From contig NZ_RBWV01000011.1 of NCBI RefSeq assembly GCF_003634695.1, forward strand, positions 372,001 to 436,000: a DNA stretch of 64,000 nt, read 5' to 3'. Origin of the DNA: Motilibacter peucedani (lineage in GTDB: Bacteria; Actinomycetota; Actinomycetes; Motilibacterales; Motilibacteraceae). The notes under the pieces were generated by a model that saw only the letters and a list, made by a program, of their open reading frames with translations, did no database searches and was not told where the DNA came from. Position numbers and translations under genes: made by a program. Positions 8,526-16,628 of the stretch are shown here, in pieces. Positions within the stretch are counted from its first letter, which is position 1. Every line of letters begins with the position of its first letter.

Positions 8526-8552
8526 GGTCACACCCGGCGCTCGACCACCGTC
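8526..8552 (+). promoter_or_regulatory. Predicted ECF41 promoter of DUF1059 gene
   Basis: GGTCACA (8526-8532), 16 nt, CGTC (8549-8552). Both boxes and the spacing are identical to the site at 7622-7648, while the spacer sequences differ. It lies 36 nt upstream of the GTG of the DUF1059 gene. The repetition beside the sigma gene makes this the likely primary target promoter. Confidence 0.6.
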
Positions 8553-8588
8553 GTAGCAGCAGCATCCACTACCAGGCAGGAGACAGCC

Positions 8589-8825
8589 GTGAAGACCATG
8601 ACCTGCAAGCAGCTCGGCGGCCCGTGCGGCTTCGAGCACCGGGGCGAGTCCGCCGACGACGTCATCAAGGCGCAGGACCGCCACCTCAAGGAGGCCGAGC
8701 AGGCCGGGGATGTGACGCACCTGGGCGCGCGCAACGAGATGAAGAGCCGCTGGCGGCACCCCCGGAGGTCGATGGGGTGGTACCGCGACGTGAAGCGGGC
8801 GTTCGCCGAGCTGTCCGAGGGCTGA
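8589..8825 (+). CDS. DUF1059 small protein
   Basis: 78 residues, matching DUF1059 along its length: the start MTCKQLGGPCGFEHRG, the middle ADDVIKAQDRHLKEAEQAGD and the end RSMGWYRDVKRAF. Two cysteines in the N-terminal CKQLGGPC may bind metal, which is inference; the family has no established activity that I know of. GTG at 8589 follows AGGAG. The gene is monocistronic behind an apparent ECF41 promoter, which makes it a candidate member of the sigma factor's regulon. Confidence 0.85.
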   Translation: MKTMTCKQLGGPCGFEHRGESADDVIKAQDRHLKEAEQAGDVTHLGARNEMKSRWRHPRRSMGWYRDVKRAFAELSEG

Positions 8826-9112
8826 GCACCGACGGACCTCCTCGAGCACCACCGACGCCCGCCCGCAGGTCGGCAGGACGTGGCTGGAGGAGGTTCGGTT
8901 CGTCGACCTGCAGCCAGAATCCCGCCACCACGTCGAGGGCCTCGGCGTCGGAGAGCTGCGCGTAGCGCCGGAAGCACGAGTCAGCCTGCCGGAACGCACC
9001 ATCGCGCAGAGCCTCGAGAGGAACTGGACCAGCGCTGACACGTCGTTGGTCAGCCGAAGACCCCAGATTGTTGGGATGGGCGCGCGGCGCGCCCCGCGGC
9101 AACCTCGTGGGC
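8826..9112. other. Intergenic, no clear gene
   Basis: No gene with a ribosome site is visible. On the minus strand one frame reads FRRYAQLSDAEALDVVAGF near 8900-9000, which has protein-like composition but no start, no domain that I recognise and no clean ends; it could be a gene remnant. The right end presumably carries the promoter of the hemerythrin gene. Confidence 0.4.
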
Positions 9113-9901
9113 ATGGACAACAGAACGACAGACACCGCCCAGACCGTCCACGGCCACAGCTCGCAGTGCTGGTGGGACGTCGCACGAGCGGACTGGACCT
9201 GCCCCGGCCAGCGCCCGGCCGTCGTGACCGTGCGCGAGACCGAGCCCGCTCTCGTCGACGTGCGCGACATGCTGGTGGTGCACACCGCGATGCTGCGCGA
9301 GTTCCGCCTCGCGCCGGCAGCCGTCGCCCGCGTGCCCGCCGGTTCACGGGCGGCCGCCCGCGCCGTCGAGCGCCACCTGGCCCTGCTCTGCGACCTGCTG
9401 CACCACCACCACGCCGGGGAGGACGAGCTGCTGTGGCCGGCTCTGCGCCCGAGGCTCCCGGCTTCCGCGGTCGCCCTGCTCGACGAGGCCGAGGCTCAGC
9501 ACGACGGCATCGACCGCACCCTCGCGCGGGTCGGCGAGTCGCGCCAGGCCTGGGTACGCCGTGCGGACGCCGCGGACCGCGACCTCCTCGTCGCGGCGCT
9601 GCAGGACCTGCATGCGCTGCTCGCGGAGCACCTCGACGCGGAGGAGCGCCTCCTCCTCCCGCTCGCCGCTGCCTACCTCACCGAGCAGGAGTGGCGGGCG
9701 ATCGGCGAGGCCGGCGCCGGCTCGGTGGGCAAGCGCGACCTGCCCCTGGTCTTCGGGATGTTCATGTACGAGGGCGACCCCGAGGTGCTGGCCGCCATGC
9801 TCTCCGGCGCCCCTCGCGTGCCGCGGATGCTCGTGCCGCGCATCGCACCCCGCATCTACGCCCGGCGCGCCGCGAAGGTCCACGGCACACGCCGACCCTG
9901 A
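9113..9901 (+). CDS. Hemerythrin HHE-domain protein
   Basis: 262 residues. A hemerythrin-like four-helix bundle spans about residues 50-200: an early His in VVHTAMLREF, LLHHHHAGEDELLWPAL, EAQHDGIDRTL and LLAEHLDAEERLLLPL. These histidines and acidic residues match the HHE di-iron ligand pattern. Such proteins sense or scavenge oxygen, nitric oxide or peroxide. The C-terminal 60 residues (FGMFMYEGDPEVLAAML onward) are typical of the actinobacterial subgroup. ATG at 9113 begins the conserved part; an upstream in-frame ATG at 9068 is not needed. It lies in a stress-related neighbourhood beside ECF41 and SnoaL-like genes. Confidence 0.85.
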   Translation: MDNRTTDTAQTVHGHSSQCWWDVARADWTCPGQRPAVVTVRETEPALVDVRDMLVVHTAMLREFRLAPAAVARVPAGSRAAARAVERHLALLCDLLHHHHAGEDELLWPALRPRLPASAVALLDEAEAQHDGIDRTLARVGESRQAWVRRADAADRDLLVAALQDLHALLAEHLDAEERLLLPLAAAYLTEQEWRAIGEAGAGSVGKRDLPLVFGMFMYEGDPEVLAAMLSGAPRVPRMLVPRIAPRIYARRAAKVHGTRRP

Positions 9902-9950
9902 CCGCCGACCGATCAGTCCACCTACTACCACTACCACGAGGGACCTCACG

Positions 9951-10331
9951 ATGGGCACACCGACCGACCCCGCCGACTTGAACGACCAGTGGTGCAGGGC
10001 CTTCAACGAAGGCGACCTGGCACGGCTGGTGCAGATGTACGAACCCGACGCCGTGCTTGTCCCCGCACCCGGCGCAGAGCCGCTGCGGGGTCACACAGCG
10101 ATCGAAGCTGCGCTCGACGCGTTCCTGGCGCTGGGCGGCTCCCTGCGCTTCAGCCCCCGTCACTGGCTGGTCCACGGCGACATCGCCTTGGGAAGCATCA
10201 CCTTCGAGCTCGACGGCGCCCATGACAGCGACGGAGCTCCCCTCGCCCTGCACGGCACCACGGCAGAGGTCGTCCGCCGACAGCCCGACGGCAGCTGGAA
10301 GTACGTCGTCGACCACCCGTTCGCAGGCTGA
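9951..10331 (+). CDS. SnoaL-like (NTF2-fold) protein
   Basis: 126 residues with an NTF2/SnoaL-like fold: an N-terminal helix (LNDQWCRAFNEGDLARLVQMY), then EPDAVLVPAPG, GHTAIEAALDAFLAL and a final strand KYVVDHPFAG. Proteins of this kind (also called DUF4440 or YybH-like) bind or isomerise small ligands. No catalytic residues can be assigned. ATG follows GAGGGACC. It is read 49 nt after the hemerythrin gene and may share its transcript. Confidence 0.8.
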   Translation: MGTPTDPADLNDQWCRAFNEGDLARLVQMYEPDAVLVPAPGAEPLRGHTAIEAALDAFLALGGSLRFSPRHWLVHGDIALGSITFELDGAHDSDGAPLALHGTTAEVVRRQPDGSWKYVVDHPFAG

Positions 10332-10660
10332 ACGTGCGAGCAGCAGGGGTTCGACCGCGGCGTGCTGAGCCGGCCTGCTCCGCCGTCCTCTTGCGGGTGT
10401 CTGCGGCGGCGGCTGCCGCTGCAGTGGCCACCGTCGCGTACGTCTGCGACCCACACCCGGTCGCGATGCCGACGGCCGGCCTCGGCGCGCGGCCCACGTC
10501 GATGTCGCAAGCGGCCGCCATCGGGTTCCGACCGCCGCACCGGTGATGGAGCGGGACGTCACCGTGGCCGTCGGACGAGGGGGGCCGCAGCGTGGCAGAC
10601 GAAGGCCCCGACCGGCGTTTCCGCTGGTCAGGGCCTTGCGCCTACTGTCTCGACACAGTG
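10332..10660. other. Intergenic, no gene
   Basis: Between the SnoaL-like gene and tRNA-Arg there is no open frame with protein character or a ribosome site. The right part holds the hairpin described separately at 10602-10637, which faces the tRNA. Confidence 0.5.
10602..10637 (-). terminator. Hairpin downstream of tRNA-Arg
   Basis: AAGGCCCCGACC pairs with GGTCAGGGCCTT (11 of 12 positions) around a 12-nt loop. It lies 23 nt beyond the 3' end of the minus-strand tRNA-Arg, the right place for its terminator. Confidence 0.6.
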
Positions 10661-10733
10661 TGCGCCCGAAGGGATTCGAACCCCTAACCTTCTGATCCGT
10701 AGTCAGATGCTCTATCCGTTGAGCTACGGGCGC
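10661..10733 (-). tRNA. tRNA-Arg (ACG)
   Basis: 73-nt cloverleaf on the minus strand. The acceptor stem GCGCCCG/CGGGCGC is followed by discriminator A; the anticodon stem TCTGA/TCAGA closes the loop CTACGGA with anticodon ACG (A34 would be edited to inosine). The T loop TTCGAAT is normal. The 3' CCA is not encoded. Confidence 0.95.
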
Positions 10734-10824
10734 GTGCGCCACCGCAACGGCGCCTGACAAGCATACCGGGTGTCGCGACCTCGCAGCGCACCACTCCTCC
10801 TCGCCGCCGCGACAGCGCAGGTAC

Positions 10825-10862
10825 GCAGCGAGGGCCGCCCCTCGCGGAGCGGCCCTCGCTGC
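10825..10862 (-). terminator. Strong hairpin terminator
   Basis: A perfect 14-bp stem (GCAGCGAGGGCCGC and its complement) with a 10-nt loop. It sits 26 nt past the stop of the minus-strand small membrane protein gene and ends the two-gene unit that starts at the SigB-like promoter. Confidence 0.8.
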
Positions 10863-10888
10863 AGTGACCTGCTGCGGGTGCTACCTGG

Positions 10889-11053
10889 CTAGATCGTCGC
10901 TCCGCCGCGCGGGCCGACGACGAACTTGCACACCAGGATGATGACCGCGCCGACGATGATCGCGCCGACGCCCAGGCCCACGGCGTGCGTGAAGAAGCCG
11001 ATGATGCCGAGGATGAAGAGGATGACGCCGACGATGTAGAGCAGGGTGACCAT
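10889..11053 (-). CDS. Small hydrophobic membrane protein (DUF6131-like)
   Basis: 54 residues, almost wholly hydrophobic: two membrane segments, LLYIVGVILFILGIIGFF and VGAIIVGAVIILVCKFVV, joined by THAVGLG, with a short basic tail GPRGGATI. It resembles the tiny DUF6131 proteins of actinobacteria, whose function is unknown. The ATG is preceded by CCGGAGGT at proper spacing. It lies 45 nt after the DUF6458 gene on the same strand and before a strong terminator, so the two form an operon. Confidence 0.75.
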   Translation of the reverse strand: MVTLLYIVGVILFILGIIGFFTHAVGLGVGAIIVGAVIILVCKFVVGPRGGATI

Positions 11054-11098
11054 GGAGACCTCCGGGGTAAGTGGTGGGGAAGGACGTGTGCGCGCCGG

Positions 11099-11353
11099 TC
11101 AGTAGGCGGGCGGCACCTGGCGCTCCTCCACGACCGTCCGGGTCGTGGGAGCAACCACCTCGCGCTCGACGACGGGGCCAGCGACACGGCGGCGCGGAGC
11201 GAAGAGCGCGAACTCCAGCACGAGGCCGAGGACGCCGGCTGCGGCGAGGATCCAGCCCACTGTGTGGATGTCGAGCCCAGCGACCGTGGCGTCGACCGCC
11301 AGCGCCAGGATCAGCCCCGCTGCGATCAGCAGAATGCTGATGCCGATTCCCAT
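11099..11353 (-). CDS. DUF6458 small membrane protein
   Basis: 84 residues. Two hydrophobic segments, ISILLIAAGLILALAV and TVGWILAAAGVLGLVLEF, separated by DATVAGLDIH, are the hallmark of DUF6458; a charged cytoplasmic tail (RRRVAGPVVEREVV) follows. The function is unknown, but such proteins are frequently stress-induced in actinobacteria. GGAGGA precedes the ATG. A SigB-like promoter lies about 40 nt upstream. Confidence 0.78.
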   Translation of the reverse strand: MGIGISILLIAAGLILALAVDATVAGLDIHTVGWILAAAGVLGLVLEFALFAPRRRVAGPVVEREVVAPTTRTVVEERQVPPAY

Positions 11354-11714
11354 CTCGTCCTCCGTGCTCGTCGTTGAAAGGAACAACACGTGGATACCCC
11401 TGGCTCAACGACCAACACGTCCTTGATCAGTGACTTCCTCAGCACGTTGCGTGCATCTGCGCAGGTCAGGTCCCTAGAACAGCTTCCGAACGGGTCCCGA
11501 CCAGGCAGATAAACCCTCCCTAGGGGTGATCCCCTCGGGCTCATTCTTGACAGGTTCAAGCGAACTCATCGACTCTGCCTCGTCGATCGAAGAACTGCCC
11601 CGGATCCGCGAGGCAGGAAGTCATGGGCGAATTGCCGAATTGCCGTATCCCCTCGAGCCGCACGCGCAGGCACAACTCAGAGCCGGCAACACCCGACGCT
11701 CGGTCCCCCGGCCC
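11354..11714. other. Intergenic with SigB-like promoter, otherwise empty
   Basis: No coding frame with a ribosome site. The left part carries the promoter of the DUF6458 gene. Around 11625-11650 there is a short tandem repeat of GAATTGCC. The base composition is less GC-rich than in the flanking genes, as expected for non-coding DNA. Confidence 0.5.
11394..11418 (-). promoter_or_regulatory. SigB-like stress promoter for DUF6458
   Basis: On the minus strand GTGTT (11414-11418) and GGGTAT (11394-11399) are separated by 14 nt. This fits the general-stress sigma factor pattern GTTT-N14-16-GGGTAY of actinobacteria. The predicted transcript leader is about 35 nt. Confidence 0.5.
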
Positions 11715-12347
11715 TCATCGCACCGACCGGACTCGACGGCGGACTTGCCCGGCGGACGGCGTCACGCCGGTCAAGGCCGAGCGGAGCGAGCTCAGCAGCC
11801 CGTCGAGCTCGTCGAGCACGACCTCCGCGAGTCCCTCGGCGCGTCGAGCGTCGGTCCACGCCGCGAAGCCGTCGTAGTAGGCGCGTACACCGACATCGGC
11901 CAGCGGCACCGCCTGCCGCGGGTCCTGGAGGCGCGCGGCCATCGCGGCCGACAGCGCTGCAGCGATGGTCGCGCGCTTGAAGGCGGCTCGCTCCTGCAAC
12001 TCCTCGCTCGTGGCGATGAGGGAGTTGATCCTCCGGCCGAGTTCTTGCTGCTCGGGCACGTGCTCGGCGCAGAGCGCCTGCAGACCGCAGTGGAGCAGAT
12101 CGACGGCTGAGGCCCCCTCCGGTGCCGAGGACACCCCCGCAGCTGCGGTCGACACCTGCGCCGCCTGACCTTGGAAGAGGATCTCGCGCTTGTCCGCGAA
12201 CAGCCGGAACAGAGTCGTCTTGGTCAGCCCGGCGCGCTGGGCGATATGAGCGGCCGTCGTCGCGTCATAGCCCTGCTCGGTGAACAGGTCCACGGCGGCC
12301 AGCAGCAACCTGCCTCGCGCATCCGGCTGCCATCGGGCCACAGGCAC
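11715..12347 (-). CDS. TetR-family transcriptional regulator
   Basis: 210 residues. The N-terminal helix-turn-helix (residues 12-58) reads LLLAAVDLFTEQGYDATTAA, then IAQRAGLTKTTLFRLFADKR, the classic TetR pattern; the all-helical ligand domain follows. The start is GTG (VPVARWQPDARG). It is divergent from a reductase gene, and the 100-bp gap holds a palindrome and a repeated copy of its half (12358-12405), so it probably represses itself and the reductase. The inducer is unknown. Confidence 0.9.
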   Translation of the reverse strand: MPVARWQPDARGRLLLAAVDLFTEQGYDATTAAHIAQRAGLTKTTLFRLFADKREILFQGQAAQVSTAAAGVSSAPEGASAVDLLHCGLQALCAEHVPEQQELGRRINSLIATSEELQERAAFKRATIAAALSAAMAARLQDPRQAVPLADVGVRAYYDGFAAWTDARRAEGLAEVVLDELDGLLSSLRSALTGVTPSAGQVRRRVRSVR

Positions 12348-12357
12348 CAGCCTACGT

Positions 12358-12405
12358 GATGTGACCGAGACCCATCGCTGTCGTACGATGTGACCGAGTC
12401 ACATC
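12358..12405. promoter_or_regulatory. TetR-type operator
   Basis: GATGTGAC-CGA-GTCACATC (12387-12405) is a perfect 8-bp inverted repeat. GATGTGACCGAG also occurs at 12358-12369, giving a direct repeat with a 29-bp period. It lies between the divergent TetR gene and the reductase gene and is the obvious operator candidate. Confidence 0.7.
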
Positions 12406-12449
12406 ACCGACGGCTCGAACCCACGAGCCACCGACGGTAGGAGCTGGAC

Positions 12450-13331
12450 ATGCGCGTCTTCGTCACCGGGGCGTCCGGGTGGATCGGATCGGCCCTCACA
12501 CGAGAGCTCGTGTCTGCAGGTCACGAGGTGGCAGGGCTGGCCCGGTCGACCGCGTCGGCCGACAAGCTGCGCGCGCTCGGCGCGACGCCGGTGCTCGGCG
12601 ACATGCTCGACCACGACCTCATCGTCGCGCAGGCGGTGCGCGCGGACGCGAGCGCGCACCTCGCGTTCACCCTCGACTTCGCCGAGTTCGACGAGACGAT
12701 CGACAACGAGGTGCGCCTGCTCGAGAAGCTCGCGTCCGCCCTGCAGTTCACGGGAAAGGCGTTCTTCGCCGCCTCCGGCACGCCGACCAACCTGGGGACC
12801 CTGTCCACCGAGACCGATCCGCTGGATCCCGAGGGCCCCGCAGGCGCCCGCGCACGCACGGCCAACGCAGTGCTGGCCCTCTCGCAGAAGGGCATCCGCT
12901 CCGGGCTCGTGCGCCTGCCGCGCACGGTCCACGGTCAGGGCGACCGCAACGGGCTCATCGCCGTGCTGGTCGGCCTGGACCGTCAGCTCGGCACGGCTGC
13001 CTACGTCGGCGACGGGCAGAACCGCTGGCCCGCTGTGCACGTCAGCGATGCCGGGCGGCTGTTCCGGCTGGCGATCGAGCAGGCGCCCGCCGGCTCCGTG
13101 CTGCACGCGGTCGCGGAGGAAGGCGTACGCATGCGCGACGTCGCCGACGTCATCGCACGCAAGACCGGCCTCCCGGCATCACCGGTCGACCCCGACCAGC
13201 TGGGCGTCTTCGGCGCGCTCCTCGGCGGCGACCAGCCGGCGTCCAGCGCCGCCACGCGTGCGCTGCTGGGCTGGGAGCCGACCGGTCCGACCCTCCTCGA
13301 GGACCTGGAGGCGGGCTACTACACAGCCTGA
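12450..13331 (+). CDS. NAD(P)-dependent epimerase/reductase (extended SDR)
   Basis: 293 residues. The Rossmann motif TGASGWIG is at residues 6-13. The body resembles atypical extended SDRs: AHLAFTLDF, then FFAASGTPTNLG, VRLPRTVHGQGD and YVGDGQNRWPAVHVSDAGRLFRLA. The canonical YxxxK pair is not evident, as in the NAD-binding subgroup found beside TetR regulators in actinobacteria. ATG follows GGTAGGAG. It is probably controlled by the divergent TetR protein and may detoxify the inducer. Confidence 0.87.
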   Translation: MRVFVTGASGWIGSALTRELVSAGHEVAGLARSTASADKLRALGATPVLGDMLDHDLIVAQAVRADASAHLAFTLDFAEFDETIDNEVRLLEKLASALQFTGKAFFAASGTPTNLGTLSTETDPLDPEGPAGARARTANAVLALSQKGIRSGLVRLPRTVHGQGDRNGLIAVLVGLDRQLGTAAYVGDGQNRWPAVHVSDAGRLFRLAIEQAPAGSVLHAVAEEGVRMRDVADVIARKTGLPASPVDPDQLGVFGALLGGDQPASSAATRALLGWEPTGPTLLEDLEAGYYTA

Positions 13332-13352
13332 TCTCGCGGGGAACCCTGCGAG

Positions 13353-14209
13353 TCAGCGGAGCAGGAGGTCCAGCTCAGCCGCGACCTCACGGGGCCGCTC
13401 GACGTGAGGCACGTGACCTGCGCCGCCGATCACGTGGAACGGCCAGCGGGGCTGCGAATCGGCCAGCCGACGGGCGGCGGTCAGGCGCGACAACGGGTCG
13501 GCGTCTCCGTGCAGCCACCCGCCAGGGACGTCCAGCTCGGCCAGCGACCGGGCATAGGCCGCGCCGTCGCGCAGCAGCGTCATCGTCTCCAGGATCATGC
13601 GCCACTGCTGGTGCTGCGCCTCAGGCTCCCACCCACGGCTTCGGCACAGCGCGACGTCGTCAGCCGACGCCGACACCGCGCTCTCCGGCACCCGCTCCGG
13701 GTGCGGGGTCGCCTGGCGCAGCTGCCTGTCTACGAGCTCGCGCGGGGATGCCGCTCGCTGCTGGCGCGAGACGACACCCTCCACGCCCGGCAGGCGGAGC
13801 AGCAGCTGCTTCGCGGCGATGCCCAGGTCGTAGTGGGCCGCCCGCGGCACCGGGGGAGCCAGGACGAGCAGGCGCGACACTCGCTGCGGCGCAGTCGCAG
13901 CCCACCGGAGGGCGACGGTGGCACCGAAGCTGTGTGCGAGCAGCGTGACCGGCTGGTGGAGCGCTGCCCAATCGGCGACGGCGGCCACCACCCGCTGGGC
14001 GTCGTCGAGCGTAGGTCCGGCGCCTGGGCGGCTGCCGCCGTGCGCGGGCAGGTCCAGAGCGACCGTGCGCACCCCCGCGGTGAGCAGTGGCAGCACGAGG
14101 TCCCAGTGCTCGCCGAGCCACCGAGACCGTGGATCGCCAGCACGACGGGTGCACCGACCGGACCACCGTGGTCCACTAGCCTGATCTCGCCATCGACATC
14201 CAGGAGCAC
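13353..14209 (-). pseudogene. Alpha/beta hydrolase, frameshifted
   Basis: The gene is split over two frames. The N-terminal part (from GTG near 14209) reads VLLDVDGEIRLVDHGG, then PVVLAIHGLGGSA, the oxyanion motif of alpha/beta hydrolases. The remainder is in another frame: GEHWDLVLPLLTAGVRTVAL, LLAHSFGATVALRW with the nucleophile serine, WLHGDADPLSRL with the acid residue, and a C-terminal VIGGAGHVPHVERP with the histidine. The switch is at about 14112-14115, where one added base would restore a continuous protein of about 285 residues. All catalytic residues are intact, so either the mutation is very recent or the base call is wrong. Confidence 0.75.
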
Positions 14210-14511
14210 GTGGCGGCCAGGACGGGAGTGAGGCCGCTCCCCCTGCTGCGCCTCGTGACAGCCCTGGCTGTCCCCCGATCCATCAACCCGGTGCACTGCT
14301 CCCCCTTCTACAGGTACTCGGCCGGCACCTGGATGGCCGCCACGACGTGCGCCAGCATGCCCGAGCCAGGAGCCGCGCCGCCAGGCGTCCCACCCGGCGA
14401 CGAGGCATCCGAGCAGCTGCAGACCGAGACGTGAGCACCGCCTACTCAGGTCAACTCCCACCGCTCGGGCCCAGCATCTCCTCGACAGCAACCACATCTC
14501 GAGGAGAGACC
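14210..14511. other. Intergenic with palindromic motif
   Basis: No gene is seen. The right part is the upstream region of the secreted Ig/RTX protein and carries the TGAGCA/TACTCAG palindrome described at 14432-14449. Confidence 0.45.
14432..14449. promoter_or_regulatory. TGAGCA-N5-TACTCAG palindrome
   Basis: TGAGCA (14432-14437), five bases, TACTCAG (14443-14449), 62 nt upstream of the ATG of the secreted Ig/RTX protein. The same element with the same spacing occurs at 24136, 27678 and 27738. Confidence 0.5.
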
Positions 14512-16569
14512 ATGCGCAGACCCGCCCTCAGCGGGCTCGTCGTCGCGGCCCTGGCCGCGGCAGCCGTCACTGCCACGCCCGGCGCGCCGGCCCACGCCGC
14601 CACCGCCGCGGTCCAGCCGGGCGACATCATCGTCACCACGGAATGGCACGACTTCTTCGGCACCCTCATCACCGGAGTCGACCGCATCGACCCGGTCACC
14701 GGCGCCCGCTCGAACATCACCTGGGGTGGTTACCTGGGCTTCGACCCCCACGTCGCCTCCGCCGCCAACGGCGACCTCTACGTGACGAGCGAGTCGGTCG
14801 AGGGCAACACCGTCTACCTCGATCTGGTCAAGATCGACCACCTGACGGGCCAGCAGTCCCGCTTCTACCACGGCAGCGGAGCGGATGCCAACGACATCGC
14901 CGTGGCAGCGGACGGCTCCCTCTGGGTCGGCAGCTGGTGGCCGGGCGACGAGCTCGAACGCGTCACCCACATCAGCGCCAGTGGCACCTGGCTGAGCGAG
15001 ACCCTGCTCTCCGGCAAGAGCAGTGCCGACCACTCGCCCAACCTCGTGCCCCAGCGCGACGGCTCGCTCGTCGTGTCGCACGACTCGAAGATCGACCGCA
15101 TCACCGACTCGCCGGCCTCCGCCTCGACCATCACGACGCTCGCCGGGCCCATCCAGTCGCTCGCGGCCCTGCCCGACGGGGACCTGGTGGCGCACCTGGC
15201 GCCCACGGTGACGGCACCGGGACGGCTGGTGCGCGTCGACCGCCCCGGCATCACGCTGACCACGATGACGGGCACGCCCGTGGTGCAGCCGCAGGCCGGC
15301 ACCGGGCTGGCCGTCGACGCGGCCGGCAAGCTGCTGCTCGCCACCAGCACGGACGTCCTCCGCGTCGACCCGGCGACGGGCACGACCAGCCCGATCCCCG
15401 CGATGCACGGCGAGGGCCCGGTGGACGTGACCGTCGCAGGGGTGCCGCAGATGCCGCCCGCCCCGCTGGGCACTCCCGACTCCTACAAGACGACCAACCG
15501 CGGGGCCAAGACCGAGCCGGCTGCCTACGGCGTGCTCGCCAACGACCACGACGTCGCGGGCGCCAGGCTGCGGGACGCAGTCGTCGTCACCGCGCCCGGG
15601 CACGGGAAGCTGGCGGCGTTCGGGGCGGACGGGTCGTTCTCCTACGTCCCTGACGCCGGCTACGTCGGCAGCGACTGGTTCACCTACACGGCCGTCGACG
15701 CGTCCGGAGTCCGGTCGGCGCCGGTGCCCGTCAGCATCACAGTCGTGCAGTCCCCCGCTCCGGTCGCTGCGCCCGACGCCTACACCGCCACGGCCGGCAA
15801 GACGCTCACGGTGGCCGACCCGGGCGTGCTCGCCAACGACACCGATCCCAAGGGCGTCGCCCTCCGCGCGTTCCTCCAGCAGCAGCCGGCCCACGGGACG
15901 CTCCAGCTGAGTGACCACGGTGGCTTCGTCTACTCCCCGGCCGCCGGGTTCACCGGCCAGGACAGCTTCACCTACCGCGCCACCAACGGCGTCTACACCT
16001 CGGCGGAGACGACCGTGAGCCTCACGGTGCACGCGGCCGCGGCGCCGCCCAAGGTGACGGTCGCCGCCGGGGGCAGCGTGTCGGCGGACGCGCTGACGGC
16101 CACCCTCAAGCTGGTCCTGTCGGACGCGGACACCGCGACCTCCGCCCTGACACTCAAGGCCAGCAGCTCGAACACCTCGCTCGTCCCCAACAGCGGCGTG
16201 GTCTTCAGTGGTTCGGGCGCGAACCGCACGGTGGCGGTGAAGCGTACGAGCGGCAAGTCCGGCACCGCGGTAGTCACCGTCACCGTCTCGGACGGGTCGC
16301 ACAGCGCGAGCACCCTCGTGACCCTCAAGGTGGGCGCCGACTCGGGCAGCGGTGCTGACACGCTCACCGGCACGAGCGGCACCGACATCCTCGCCGGCCG
16401 CAACGGCGCGGACAAGCTCGACGGTGCGGGCGGCAACGACATCCTCATCGGCGGACAGGGTGACGACACGCTCAAGGGCGGCACCGGAGCCGACCTCTAC
16501 GCCCTCGTCGGCGGGGGCAAGGACGTGCTCACCGGCTTCAACCCGGCGGAGGGCGACACGAAGTCCTGA
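14512..16569 (+). CDS. Secreted multidomain protein, Ig/cadherin-like repeats and RTX motif
   Basis: 685 residues. The signal peptide ends at AHAATA (about residue 30). Residues 35-310 form a beta-propeller-like region with repeated short strands (NGDLYVTSESVEGN, DGSLWVGSWWPGD, DAAGKLLLATSTDV). Two bacterial Ig-like (Big_9/cadherin-like) repeats follow, each with YGVLANDHD or PGVLANDTD and DSFTYRATNG. The C-terminus has glycine/aspartate-rich calcium-binding nonapeptides (GGNDILIGGQGDDTLKGG). It is an extracellular, calcium-dependent adhesive or matrix protein. GAGGAGAG precedes the ATG. No sortase motif or membrane anchor is present, so it is released or binds the surface by its repeats. Confidence 0.85.
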   Translation: MRRPALSGLVVAALAAAAVTATPGAPAHAATAAVQPGDIIVTTEWHDFFGTLITGVDRIDPVTGARSNITWGGYLGFDPHVASAANGDLYVTSESVEGNTVYLDLVKIDHLTGQQSRFYHGSGADANDIAVAADGSLWVGSWWPGDELERVTHISASGTWLSETLLSGKSSADHSPNLVPQRDGSLVVSHDSKIDRITDSPASASTITTLAGPIQSLAALPDGDLVAHLAPTVTAPGRLVRVDRPGITLTTMTGTPVVQPQAGTGLAVDAAGKLLLATSTDVLRVDPATGTTSPIPAMHGEGPVDVTVAGVPQMPPAPLGTPDSYKTTNRGAKTEPAAYGVLANDHDVAGARLRDAVVVTAPGHGKLAAFGADGSFSYVPDAGYVGSDWFTYTAVDASGVRSAPVPVSITVVQSPAPVAAPDAYTATAGKTLTVADPGVLANDTDPKGVALRAFLQQQPAHGTLQLSDHGGFVYSPAAGFTGQDSFTYRATNGVYTSAETTVSLTVHAAAAPPKVTVAAGGSVSADALTATLKLVLSDADTATSALTLKASSSNTSLVPNSGVVFSGSGANRTVAVKRTSGKSGTAVVTVTVSDGSHSASTLVTLKVGADSGSGADTLTGTSGTDILAGRNGADKLDGAGGNDILIGGQGDDTLKGGTGADLYALVGGGKDVLTGFNPAEGDTKS

Positions 16570-16589
16570 CGCCCGGGCGCTCGTGCGGG

Positions 16590-16616
16590 CCTGTCGAGGG
16601 GACGTCCCTCGACAGG
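16590..16616. terminator. Bidirectional hairpin terminator
   Basis: CCTGTCGAGGG, loop GACGT, CCCTCGACAGG: a perfect 11-bp stem. It lies between the convergent secreted-protein gene (ends 16569) and epoxide hydrolase gene (ends 16629). Confidence 0.8.
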
Positions 16617-16628
16617 CCTGCGGCGACG

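Noticed and set aside
8686-9285. Minus-strand frame with FRRYAQLSDAEALDVVAGF
   Set aside because: Some protein-like composition, but no start, ribosome site or recognised domain, and it overlaps the DUF1059 and hemerythrin genes.
10334-10546. Plus-strand frame of 70 codons with an Ala-rich hydrophobic stretch
   Set aside because: No ribosome site, and the sequence downstream of the SnoaL-like stop shows no coding pattern.
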